The notes beneath the pieces were generated by a model that saw only the letters and a program-made list of their open reading frames with translations, did no database searches and was not told the DNA's origin. 64,000 nt of DNA from Yponomeuta sedellus (lineage: Eukaryota > Arthropoda > Insecta > Lepidoptera > Yponomeutidae), in contig OW203727.1 of the NCBI GenBank assembly GCA_934045075.1, forward strand, positions 14,919,501-14,983,500, in the 5' to 3' direction. Every line of letters begins with the position of its first letter. The stretch's first letter is position 1. The position numbers and the translations under genes are program-made. Below, piece after piece: positions 48,964 to 59,913 of this stretch.

Positions 48964-49448
48964 CCGTGCCTAAGTATTTAACACATGTGCTACGCAAAAT
49001 TAGGTCTATTGTAAACGAAGCGGCTCCAACATGTAAACCAAGTTTTGTGAGGTCTTATTGTTGGTCTTAAAATATTCGGTTTTGTTTTAGATTAATACGT
49101 TTCAATCATTACAAAATATTCTACTAAAAGTGAAGCAGCAGAAGCCGTCAATAATTTTGTACCTACGATTGATAAAATTAAGCAATTGAAACAAAGTTAA
49201 AATTAACCAATTTTAGGTACCAAAGGTTTTTTTTCTTGTCGCCTCCTTAATATGGGTATCCCACTACAGAGCAATGGCCTTGTAGACCAAGAATTTCAGT
49301 CATTTGCCACCTCTGACCACATCGGCAAGAAATTCTCAAGATCATCTCGTCGGCTGTACCGTCACTACCACACGGGTCTTTCATAAGCCCCTAGAAAACT
49401 TGAGAACAAAGCAATGTCCAATGCAACAATAGCGGGCATAAATATGTT
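48964..49448. other. No gene recognised
   Basis: AT-rich, nothing recognised. Confidence 0.4.
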
Positions 49449-49850
49449 TGATATCAATGAGTTAAGCAACAACGTGCGCGGTGAGGTGCAGGATGGGTGA
49501 CCGTCCCGTGACTACCGCTAATGTCATTTTTCAGAGCGCTTCCGTGTTCCGCAAGGCACGTTAAGCAGTTGGTGCCGGCTGTCTTATAATGACAGTCGTT
49601 AAGCCATGTCAGCAACCTTATGGGCGGCTTGATAACTTCCGACAGGAAGACGCGCCACTGTCTTACAATCCTCCACCAACCCTGACTTGGCCCCCTGTGG
49701 AGGAGTATGGCCTAACCTACCTGCGATGTAGGAAGAGACCCGTTCCCCAGCAGTGGGGGCATACAAGGGTTGATATCGATCACGCCATGGTGTTCTCGGC
49801 CGTCTCCGTTTGCGATGACCGCCGGTGCGGTGTGATGATGATGATGATTG
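49449..49850 (+). mobile_element. 5S-derived SINE (family B) with GAT tail
   Basis: Starts just before the A box: GAGTTAAGCAACAACG, GCGCGGTGAGG, GGATGGGTGACCG, then the full body, CCCCAGCAGTGGGGGCATAC, AAGGGTTGATATCG, an extra segment (CGGCCGTCTCCGTTTGCGAT) and (GAT)n. This copy shows the natural 3' end of the family: a GAT/TGA trinucleotide tail. Confidence 0.88.
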
Positions 49851-49985
49851 GCCTACACCATCTATAAAACCATGTCCCAGGCACTAAAGCGTCAGAGTGG
49901 TCCCTTCACCCATCTAGTGTGAGTGAGGATACCACTGGACGCTGTATAAATCATCTCATTACGTACTTAGATGCAAAAAGGCCAC
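49851..49985. repeat. Family E repeat, inverted relative to 41139
   Basis: GGCCTACACCATCTATAAAA, CCATGTCCCAGGCACTAAAG to GATGCAAAAAGGCC. It directly follows the GAT tail of the SINE. Confidence 0.75.
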
Positions 49986-50437
49986 TCGGTGTATACTCGT
50001 AATAAGTGTAAGTAAAATATTGCATTCACGTGTTGCCGACTCTACGTATTGATATCTCGATTAATTTCGCCAAACCTACAGAAAAATACAAAGAAAACAC
50101 CACGTGTCTTAGTACAGCGAAACATGTAGGTACACTTGTTACAATAAAAGATAATGTGTGTTTGTGTTATTCTGCGTAAAGGCTGAGGGTGCAAGAATGA
50201 ATTCCGTGTTACTCCAGCTACGTGTCAGTTTAATGCTCTTATATTTTAATTTAGCTCCGCTACAGCACTTACGTTGCTTCTCCCATGCTTATTGTGACTT
50301 GTCTCTGTTATAATAGAAAGCGGTAAGTACCTAACCACAAAGATAATATTGTAGTTACGAAGGATTCTCTCAATCATTGATATAAGCTTGAAGTTATAAA
50401 ATATCTGGTAGTGTCCATATCTTCTACATCTTTTTAA
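49986..50437. other. No gene recognised
   Basis: AT-rich, no motifs. Confidence 0.4.
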
Positions 50438-50635
50438 ATTCTGTGCTTCGCAAGGCACGTTCAGCCGTTGGTGCCGGCTGTCATGTAATGGCAGTCGTTA
50501 AGCCGTGGGCTTTATGAGCGGTTTCATAATTTCTTACAGTAAGGCCTACCACTGTCTTACCATCCTCCACCAACCAGGACTTGGCCCCAGTGGTGGAGTA
50601 AGGCGCCAGCAGTGGGGACGTACGAGGTTGATATC
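50438..50635 (+). mobile_element. 5S-derived SINE (family B), 3' part
   Basis: Begins CTGTGCTTCGCAAGGCACGT in the body and runs to CAGCAGTGGGGACGTACGAG and GTTGATATCGTCC. The head and part of the 3' half are missing. Confidence 0.82.
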
Positions 50636-50734
50636 GTCCATATCTTGCCAGATGTCTTCCAGTCCAGATGTCCAGATATCCAAATTTAAGAGTTTGATAA
50701 TAATAATAATAATGACTTCTACACAATATAATCA

Positions 50735-50922
50735 CTTCTCCTGGTCCCAAACTAGGATACCCTGTGTTACGGTAACCAGGCAAGATCATCATAAACCTCA
50801 AAATACATCCAGATTGAGGCCATTCGTACAGATGAAAAACCGCGGCCTCTAGTGGGAACCCTCTGACTACCGAAGTCAAGAAAGTGTTAACCGTTAGACC
50901 ATTGAGGCAGTCTGATGTTTTT
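50735..50922 (-). mobile_element. tRNA-derived SINE related to family C
   Basis: The plus strand shows ACTAGGATACCCTGTGTT and later ATACATCCAG, like the body of the 4870 copy. The minus-strand head reads GCCTCAATGGTCTAACGGTT (A-box-like). The B box is weak. Confidence 0.4.
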
Positions 50923-50945
50923 ATCTTGAATCCAATCAACAGAAC

Positions 50946-51534
<589 letters not shown>

Positions 51535-51711
51535 TGTAATTCAGGCAGGCAGTTATAGAACTGGTGAAGCCTGTATCCAGATGTACATTTGAAATTGGCC
51601 AAAAATATAGGTGACCACCCCGAGATATGGCTTTATAACAAAAAGGAATCAACAAAATCGGACAATTTAATAAGAAATTAAAGATTTATCCTTTTTTTTT
51701 AAACATCCATA

Positions 51712-51810
51712 CTTCCACCAATACGGACTTGGCCCCTGTGGTGGAGTATGGCCCATACCATTCTCAGGGAAGAGACTCGTCCCCCTCTGTGGAGATATAA
51801 TGGGTTGCTA
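51712..51810 (+). mobile_element. 5S-derived SINE (family B), 3' fragment
   Basis: TTCCACCAATACGGACTTGG, CCCCTGTGGTGGAGTATGGC, GGGAAGAGACTCGTCCCC. Diverged and short. Confidence 0.7.
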
Positions 51811-52389
51811 ATGACCTATCGAAGGGGAAACTCTGCCATCATCATGATTCTATGTCATAGAACTACAGCTGATGGTTTCCTATGAAAATTCTATGCACAT
51901 CACTTATCCGATCAACCCGCAGATTAACAATAATTGGGAATACTAATTGTTCTAATCTGCTACGCAATGTACATCGAATCGTCCTAATAAACTGGGAATT
52001 GTAGTTTTATATAACTCGATCCAGGCGGTACTTTGCGGAATCGATTTATAAATAGTTATATTTGTAGTATCGATTCATAAATAGTATATAAATTTATTTT
52101 CTGTAGACCCGTGCAAAGTTTAATTACCCGTAGTGCCTGTGCTAATTAAAAATATCGCTTTTCAGTATTGAGCAGCCTGGAAACGCTGCCATTTCATCAT
52201 AATGCAATTTCACAACTACCATTTAATTAATAACGTCGACAATCAGAGATAAGTTGTCTTTTATATAGAACTCATTTTGAATACGAGTACTGGTATTTTG
52301 AAGAAGCCAGCGGCTCCGCTTCCAAAATGGCTTCCGGCCCAATTGATTTCCATGAAAAAATATTTGAATACAAGACATATGGCTATATT
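51811..52389. other. No gene recognised
   Basis: AT-rich, nothing recognised. Confidence 0.4.
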
Positions 52390-52460
52390 TTTTATATAAT
52401 TTCTGTTACTGTAATTTCTGTGTACAATAAAGAATATTCTATCTATCTATCTATCTATGT
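52390..52460 (+). mobile_element. LINE family K 3' end with short (CTAT) tail
   Basis: TTTCTGTTACTGTAATTTCT, GTGTACAATAAAGAATATTC, then about four to five CTAT units. It shows the unexpanded state of the tail that reaches 1.5-1.9 kb elsewhere in the window. Confidence 0.75.
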
Positions 52461-52648
52461 GGCAGGTGGTACGTCACACAACTTACACATGGCGCTAGGC
52501 CTGATTTAAATTTGCTTCATTTTCTTGCTTTTTAAGCATGCTTTACACAGCAGTGGAATAGGATAGAGGCGCCAAAACCGTACAGGGATAGCGATTTTTT
52601 TTTTGTGTTAATATACGAATAAAATTAAGATAGAGAATTAAGCTTTCT

Positions 52649-52720
52649 CTCAGAGATAGATAAGGGGCTTTATTACCACGCGCACCCCACCATGGGATTG
52701 CTATCCCTTACGGATGTAAG
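52649..52720 (-). mobile_element. Family D SINE 3' fragment
   Basis: CTCTCAGAGATAGATAAGGG, CTTTATTACCACGCGCACCC, ACCATGGGATTGC, as at 53450-53515. Confidence 0.6.
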
Positions 52721-53420
52721 ACAGTTACAGTTACAAACAGTACAAATGTAACAGTTACAAAAGAAGAGGTACAATTGGCGGCCTTATTGTTGATAGCAAT
52801 TTTTTCCAGGCAATAGTAAATCGGAAAGATTGTAGAAGGAGAAATTGAGACGGGTAGTTGGTGCTCATCGAATATTAATGTACATACGTATACGTAATAA
52901 AATAAACTTACATCAATAAATACTATTATAAACTATTATGTACAATTGTGGCGTTTCTATTATATTCTACCTCTATATAAAGCATGCTTAAAAAGCATGA
53001 AAATAAATAAATGTAAATCAGGTCTGTTAGTCTCTGAGTTAGACTCTGTTAGTTTAAAAGTGCATTCCGATCCATTCCGCTGAAATCCATGATGCGGTTG
53101 TTAATTGTATAAAGCAGGTAGTTAAAATAAGTAAAATCCTTTTTTTTACGTAGCCTTGTAACGGTGCAAACCTCTTTACACCATTTTTATTTCTTTTTCC
53201 ATCTATCATTTTCAAATATTTAAATTATGTACGTCACTCATTCTTCGATTTCCCTCATTTTTCATCGACTACTACTTTACCCTTTGACCAGATCTGACTT
53301 TTTACCTGCTTTTCCGTTTTTATCAGTTTTCTGTTTTAAAGTTACTATAAATCTACAAATAAAATCACACCTGAAGTCGTTCCAGAGTTTATTTACTATT
53401 ATAAAATTATATACAACGTT
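52721..53420. other. No gene recognised
   Basis: AT-rich. A GCATGCTT/AAGCATGC pair near 52540 and 52983 is inverted, but over too short a stretch to interpret. Confidence 0.4.
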
Positions 53421-53424
53421 CCAG

Positions 53425-53985
53425 CCTATAAACGGCCTACTGCAGGACACTGGCATTCTCTCAGAGAGAGAGAGAGAGTCTGGTCTAATTACCACGCGTG
53501 CCCATCGCGGATTGGAAATTTCAGGCGCTGAGAGGTATTTGAACGTCTCTGTCCCAGGTTTCCTCAGGGTGTTTTCTTTCACTGTTAACTGTGTGGTGTC
53601 GGCCTAGAGAATGGCACCAACCCAAATTCTTCCCGCGGGTGTCGTAAAAGGCGACTAAGGGACACAAACCGGGGGTGGGCAGCAGCGCCCCCTGCAGTAC
53701 AATTCCACCAAACTGCGATCCCCAACCCGCATGCCCAGCGTGGGATTATGGGCATTAACCCCCAATGATGGCGCAACCCTGCGCTATGGCGCTCATTAGG
53801 GGAGGGCTATGTCCAGCAGTGGACCAATATAGCCTGAAGAAGAGTGGTATTGCAACATAACTTTATAACTACATAACTTAGAAAACAAAGTCATTGGTAC
53901 CTATTTGCCCGCACTGGGAATCGAACCTGGGTCTCTCGCTTCCGAGACTATTGTTATACCCGCTGGGCTACCGCCGCTGTACTTT
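53425..53985 (-). mobile_element. Family D SINE carrying a nested family A insertion
   Basis: Outer parts 53425-53597 and 53844-53985 form one antisense family D copy. Its head (complement) reads AGCGGCGGTAGCCCAGCGGG with B box AGGTTCGATTCCCAGTGCGG, and its 3' end is TGCAGTAGGCCGTTTATAGG. A (GAGA)n expansion sits at 53462-53480. Confidence 0.82.
53598..53843 (+). mobile_element. Family A retroposon nested in a family D SINE
   Basis: Flanked by GTGGT on both sides (53593-53597 and 53844-53848); the intact family D sequence at 41380-41395 reads GTGTGGTATTGC. It is the longest family A copy: it starts GTCGGCCTAGAGAATGGCAC, includes TTCCCGCGGGTGTCGTAAAA then GGCGACTAAGGGACA, and ends AGCCTGAAGAA. 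Confidence 0.8.
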
Positions 53986-54111
53986 AGATCATAAACTTTA
54001 AATCATTTAAAAAAACTACCGCATCATTTTATCGGCCAAATATGGAACCATACACTGCCCGTGGCCCGGCACGCACTTGCCTGGTTTTTCTGAATTGTTT
54101 CGCTTCAGAGA

Positions 54112-54165
54112 GTGAATCTTCTTCTTCAGGCTATATTATGTAGCCCACTGCTGGACAGTGAGTGA
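54112..54165 (-). mobile_element. Family A 3' end fragment
   Basis: Complement reads CACTGTCCAGCAGTGGGCTA, CATAATATAGCCTGAAGAAG. Confidence 0.55.
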
Positions 54166-54178
54166 ATACTGTGAGATA

Positions 54179-54302
54179 ATCATCATGCAAGTAGTCACCT
54201 GTGACTATTTGCATGATGATTTTAGAGTCTTTAAAAGAAATACTATATATGACGTGTCAAATATAGTATTTCTTTTAAAGACTCTAAAATCATCATGCAA
54301 AT
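54179..54302. repeat. Perfect 42-bp hairpin with a competing third arm
   Basis: 54207-54248 and 54261-54302 are perfect reverse complements separated by 12 nt. In addition 54179-54198 pairs with 54201-54220 (19 of 20), a segment that overlaps the first arm. The two hairpins are mutually exclusive. No promoter or coding context is visible, so a role is not claimed. Confidence 0.9.
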
Positions 54303-57152
54303 GCCGTATGTGTAGAGCAACATTCTTAAAAGTCTCATTGCTACAGAATGGTTGATCGGCACTTTTTTTTCAAAAACTCGAAGAAAGTTCATTTATATAG
54401 TAATTGTTCCATCAAAAAGTAATCAGATGTCATCATTCACATTGACAGGCAAGTTCTCCAGCCGACCTGATTACTTTCAAACTTTTTCGCACCAACATCA
54501 CCCTTACGTAGTTGAAATAAGACTGGAGTGACTTATTGTTCGTTGTACACTGAAGCTTTTATCACCCATGTATTACACAGTCGAATAGATACAGGCATGA
54601 TTCTTCCGCGCCGTTTGGTCTACCTAACGGGCGGTATGCAAAGTAGGAGGAACAAAAAGGTTTTTAGCACACCACAGTCATTGTACCAATCTACTGAGCG
54701 AGCTGTTGCGAAAGAAACTAGCCTTTATTACCTTCCTCGTAAAGCCTATGGAAAGTGATACCAGGTGTGGGCTATGTTTGCTGGTCAGAGCATGGCTGTT
54801 TTGTGAGGCGGCATTTAAAATGTAAAGCCCGACTGTTCATTGGACGAGCGAATCAAGTTTATTAATTTTCGATATCATTTTTGTAACAAACTTCGCGTAC
54901 TCTCCTTCGGGATTACGCGAAGTATTGAGTACGGTTGAAAAAATGGAAGGACGTTTTATCGTAAGATTGGAATCTTGAGGTCAACGGAGGCAATCACTGC
55001 TACTTTTTAAGGTTTCGCTGAAAATTCTTAGACGTAATTGATCGAGGGTGATTTTATCGATTAATTACTTAAGTTATTGCTAGTTTCCGATAGGATGTAA
55101 ATAACTATTAACTCGGTAAAATGGACCAAGAATTCAGCGAAGATTGGTTTCGTAACAGTAACGTTCTCACGATCATTAAAAGTAATTTATGAAACTAAAC
55201 GGAAACGCGTAGACTTACCTTTTGAAAGAGGCAGGCTCACTTGACAACAAAAGAATCTACCTGCCGATGCCGGACCAAACGATGAGTCATAAAAGAAAGT
55301 CTTTGTGCCACATAACCCGTGACTTTGAGGACATTTTGCCATCGTTTTTAACTTTATGCTTCGGGGAATTTGCCTTAGGTATTAAATTAATTCCCAAAAC
55401 CCGTCTTGTTTACGTTTAAATTTTAGACGTTCGTTACTCTGCTGCAGTAGTTTTTTTGCGTCAGAGTCTAATGAAGGCAGAGCATCTGCCGGGGGAGGTG
55501 CAAATAAAAGACTAGCGTATTTCCGCTTTATGGTAGGCGTTTAGAAACTTAAAATTAAATAGGCTCCCCTACAAAGAGCGCTGCTAGTCAGGCTGGGCAC
55601 AAGGCACAAGGCCAACTGGTTTCGCTTTGCGAGCCGTTTTATTCCAACTCCCAACAAAAAACATCTGCCTTTTTAACAAAGATTTGCATTTATGTGCTGC
55701 GGTATCGTATTGTGCATTTTCGCTCTTTCTTTTAGACGCCTTGATGATGTCAGGAACCGAAGCAAAAAGCCGCTGCGGGATTTCGAATGAGGATGCAGAT
55801 TTAATTATAGCTTAGGTTTGGCTCAAAATCTGACTCGCAAACACTACATCGGTGTTCACATCGCTGAACCAAGCAACATTTTAATCTGTTACCTTTCAAA
55901 TAACGATGAAAGGGAGGAAACGGAAAATGGTGAAGCACAAAAATACACGCGCCTCTGAAACAAAATCAAATCTGTCGACGATGGCCTCGTGTTCCACTGT
56001 CACAGATTAATGGGTTCCGTAGTAAAAGTCACTTCCCGTTGTACAGATAACTTCCTTTTAAGTTCCCGGTTCTTCAACATACGAAGACGGTTTGCATTTA
56101 CTAAACAAGGGAGAGCCTTAGCGGGCGGATTTAACTTTTTATCCCAAATTTTACTTTTGCGCAAACTCCCCAAGTTGAGTAGATGGATAATGCGCTGTAG
56201 AGTAATCCCGTGACAGGCAGACGGACACTGCCAGATTATAAGGGTTCTTTGGGCTCGCTGAACCCTGAAAATGTTGTTGCCTGCGAAGTCTGCAGAGAGC
56301 GCGCTGAATAGGGATAACGAGACTCACGCCAAACGATGCCCGGCTTTTGTGCACCAAACAGAATCTTCGTTCCGACGCTTCGTGTGCCTTTTGTGATTAC
56401 GTTTTTAACGCAGAGTAGATTTCCTCATTCATCACTCATCACAGGAAAAAATACGGCTGATTAGGTCCGTCCTAATTAGTGGCGTTTGAAGGATTAGATT
56501 CTCTTCTCCCGGAAGTTCGTTTTTCAAATGATGAGGTAATTTCGTCTGGCCGTTAAGTTTTATCACGACTACGGTTTTCTAAAACTAACTCTTCTCGTTT
56601 TTTAACTCATTCATCACGATTCATGCTAATCGCGGAGACGCAGAATATTTTGATTACAAGCTGGTATTCTTTATTCAAAGTCAAGGATGATATCATTTGA
56701 ATTTTATATCGATACCGTAATCGGGTGAGTCAGGTTCATAGTTAGTACTATACATATGTATGTTATTCCGATGATCTGAAGTAACGTTGGAGGCCGATGA
56801 ATACTTTATTGCTTTAAATGTAGGTCGTCAATAAAATTATTTTGATCACTATCAAGATAGTAAAAGGTGATTAGAAAATGATAATTTTTACTATAAAAAA
56901 ATTTTTATACTTAAACTTCAGTTGTTGGATAAAACCATTCAAAGACGTAAAAACATTAAAAATAATACTGCCTGCCTACAGCAATGTATAAATAGTCAGG
57001 TTTCGAAACAACTCGGCTTCTCATCGTCTGGTATGTAGGTCTGCCGGAATGGTAAAGTTCAAGGCTCAGTCGCACACCCGTCCTCGGATCTCTTCGGAAA
57101 TCATCTTTGCCGCCAGACACTAAGAAGTTTATTGGAAAAAAAATATGTAAAC
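54303..57152. other. No gene recognised
   Basis: A long repeat-poor stretch of medium GC. Frames at 54528-54758, 55222-55419 and 55627-55815 lack motifs and splice signals. 56230-56270 has GGTTC repeat traces. Confidence 0.4.
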
Positions 57153-57298
57153 ACCTCTTTAGAGGCTAAAAATTCCGTCCATGCCGGGACTTGAAGCCGC
57201 GACCTCTGGCTAACCGTACCAGAAGTCGCGGGTCCCCGGCGGAATTTTTAGTCTCTAAATAGATTTTTAATATTGTCCTCAGCACGGATTAGTGCAAC
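57153..57298. mobile_element. Foldback pair of family T SINE halves
   Basis: 57153-57219 is antisense (AGAGGCTAAAAATTCCGTCC, ATGCCGGGACTTGAAGCCGC, GACCTCTGGC). 57220-57298 is sense (CAGAAGTCGCGGGTCCCCGG, CGGAATTTTTAGTCTCTAAA, ATTGTCCTCAGCACGGATTA). The B-box ends face each other. Confidence 0.7.
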
Positions 57299-59318
57299 AA
57301 AAAGAATATAAAAAAATATGTGTTGACGCCCAGTAAAGGCATAACCTTTTTGTGGATCTCCAAGGCATCATTGCTGTGGCCTGTTTAAAGGCAAACATTT
57401 TTAGAAGCTTTAGTGAAAAATATACTGCAAAAGTATCGCTGTATTACACTTCCATTGTGTTAATGACAATCGAGCAGTTGTCAAGGATGAATACTGCCTA
57501 CGTGTGCATATTGTTGCACATGATAAAAAGCGCTGACAAAATATAGTGTAACCTTGCGGGTCAGCAAATAATCTGTTTTGCCTACTATTTGTTCACTTCC
57601 GTCAACATTTGCATTGAAACATTATGATACCATAAGATCGTTGATCGCTCGTTTCTTGCTTACCACGACGGAAAATATCGTGAGAAAACCTGAGCGTCTG
57701 ATGTGTTCACATAATAATATCTCAGAGCTTGTTCTCAATCTGCAGTGGATACGCTTGGTAAGGACTTTGAAAAGACTTGGAGTTTTTTGTCCATTTTTTC
57801 TCCAAAATGATCTAGATTTTGAAATGAACACCTAGTATACTCTCTTTCTCTCTCTCTGGGAGAAGGTCTGTGCCCTGCAGTAGGCATATAGGCTAGATGA
57901 AAAAGAACGTTGTACTTGGAATCAAATCTAATTTTATCATGGCTTCAATGAGTTTAAAAGTAGAGAAAAGGAAAATCTTCCACTGGATAAAACTTAAAAG
58001 AGACGAGAACACAGTTCTAAACTACCTAATAGACGAGGCAAAGAGAAAAAAGTGTGGAACTACCTGAGATTGGTTGGACGGGCGAAAGCAAAAGTTTTTT
58101 ATAAAGTTTAAATGTACAAAGCCTTTGATCTAGCCTAGACCGTAAGAAGTTGGACATCCTATGAAACAGGACGCCTCTTGATAGTTTAATAAATATTATG
58201 AAACTGAATGAACTCTCACGAAAGAAAAAGATTCTTCCGTATCTCGTATAAAGGATGCCTGAGAATATATAATTTTTAGGTAATATTAGGAACCTTGTAT
58301 GCCCAGTAACAAAATAATGTTATTTAGGTAATATTAATTAACCTTTTATGCTTGGTAAAAAAATATTATTATATGGAGAATATTATAAACCTTATAAGCA
58401 CGGTAACAAAATCCGGTAAAATAGTAAAAAAAGGTTTCCATAGTAGTTGGCAAGCAAATTTTGAAAGTATTTTCGAATTAATATAGTTAGGTTATTACAC
58501 CCTGTATAACTTTCAAACAAATTTTCTCAGACACGTACCTCTTCACAGAATATGATTAATGAATTCTAAACGCACTTGATTAATTTTAATAAAAACACAA
58601 GTTGTTTGAATTTTACCTTTTTATGACGATGAGACAATTTTCACCGTATTGGCTTCTGGGAAATTGTCTTTTCAAAGTCAATGCTGGCTTAGTTGAAAAT
58701 AAAATCGTAGATTGTTTGTTGTACAGTGAAATTCAATTGCTATTTCAGTAAGAATTTAAGCGAACCGATTATGTTAATAGTTTCTTAATGCATATCTAAT
58801 GCGTATTAGCACAATGATCTTGTATTAGAGCCCCTGGACAAGTTTGCGGAATGTGCAGGCAAACTCTGTAACCCGGGCGCATAGTTGCTAGTCGGTTAGT
58901 AATTTGGCTGAACGCTCGAGAAGCGAGTCTTTGCTGGAACCATCTTAGTTTTGAGGAACTTACATTAGTGCGGACTGCTCCTACACTGCTTTAAGCATCT
59001 GGACATTAACGCCAACAAAGTTACACGTTTAACAACATGGTTATAATTTAGAATTTGTTTACGTTAGTGGAAAAACTGGGGGGTTACAAATTAAACATAT
59101 TTTTTTTCCAAAATCGAGATTGTAGTAATTTTTACTCACGTTACCAACGATCGATGTGTTGGTTGATTTAAAATGGACATTTAATAAAATACGTTGATCT
59201 AAATCCTTCTGGAAAAAACAGCAAAAAAAAAACTGTAAGCTCAGTTTTTTTCAATTTGGTCTTTAATGATCAGAGCTTAAATTATGTTTTTTAAAAACAG
59301 TACACGTGCATTGGTTTA
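57299..59318. other. No gene recognised
   Basis: AT-rich. 57850-57900 is a family D 3' end (GAGAAGGTCTGTGCCCTGCA, GTAGGCATATAGGC). 58270-58420 repeats GTAATATTA..AACCTT..ATG..GGTAA about three times. Confidence 0.4.
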
Positions 59319-59913
59319 AAAAAAAAAAATAATGTCATAGTAGCCCTTCTTGCACAAAGTGTGCTTTTTTTTAGTTCGTCCCGCAAGGAACCGGCTAAGG
59401 TCTTAGACCATGCTGCCACGTCTTTGGTTTTTGTTCTTCATTATGAGTTTTTGGGAGGTTAGTCTTCAGTATAATATATTTTTCATGCTGCCATGTCTTT
59501 GGTTTCTATTCTTCATTATGAATTTTTGGGAAGTTAAAGTCTTCAGTAATATATTTTTCATGCTGCCACGTCTTTGGTTTCTGTTCTTCATTATGAATTT
59601 TTGGGAGGTTAAAGTCTTCAGTAATATATTATCGTCTTCAGTTTTAATTATATAAAATGTCCAATCCAATTTTAGTAAAATCCGTGTAATTTTACGTCGT
59701 GTCCGTCGAATTAGTCAATCCGTGATTTTAAGTCAATTAAGGCAACACATACTCTTTTCTTTTTTGGTCGAAATCGAAACGTCAAAACAAACAAACCAAA
59801 AATATTACATAACCTTACAAATTCTAAATATTATGTACAAGTCCATTTAGAAAATATTTTACACGGCTAAAAGTCGTATTCGAGTATTGAACAAAATCAA
59901 TATACAAGAAAAA
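59319..59913 (-). mobile_element. 3' UTR of the I-type LINE
   Basis: Follows the ORF2 stop (59914-59916) on the minus strand, without coding capacity, and includes the 75-bp tandem repeat. The exact 3' end is uncertain; a T12/A12 run at 59319-59330 is a plausible limit. No target duplication could be assigned because the 5' end is outside the window. Confidence 0.6.
59409..59636. repeat. 75-bp tandem repeat in the LINE 3' UTR, about 3 units
   Basis: Units begin at 59409, 59484 and 59559 (CATGCTGCCA.GTCTTTGGTT) and contain TTCTTCATTATGA and TTTTTGGGA. The period is a multiple of three, giving open frames on both strands that are not genes. Confidence 0.95.

Noticed and set aside
53227..53607. 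126-aa plus-strand frame
   Set aside because: Its second half is SINE family D sequence; the first half has no motif.
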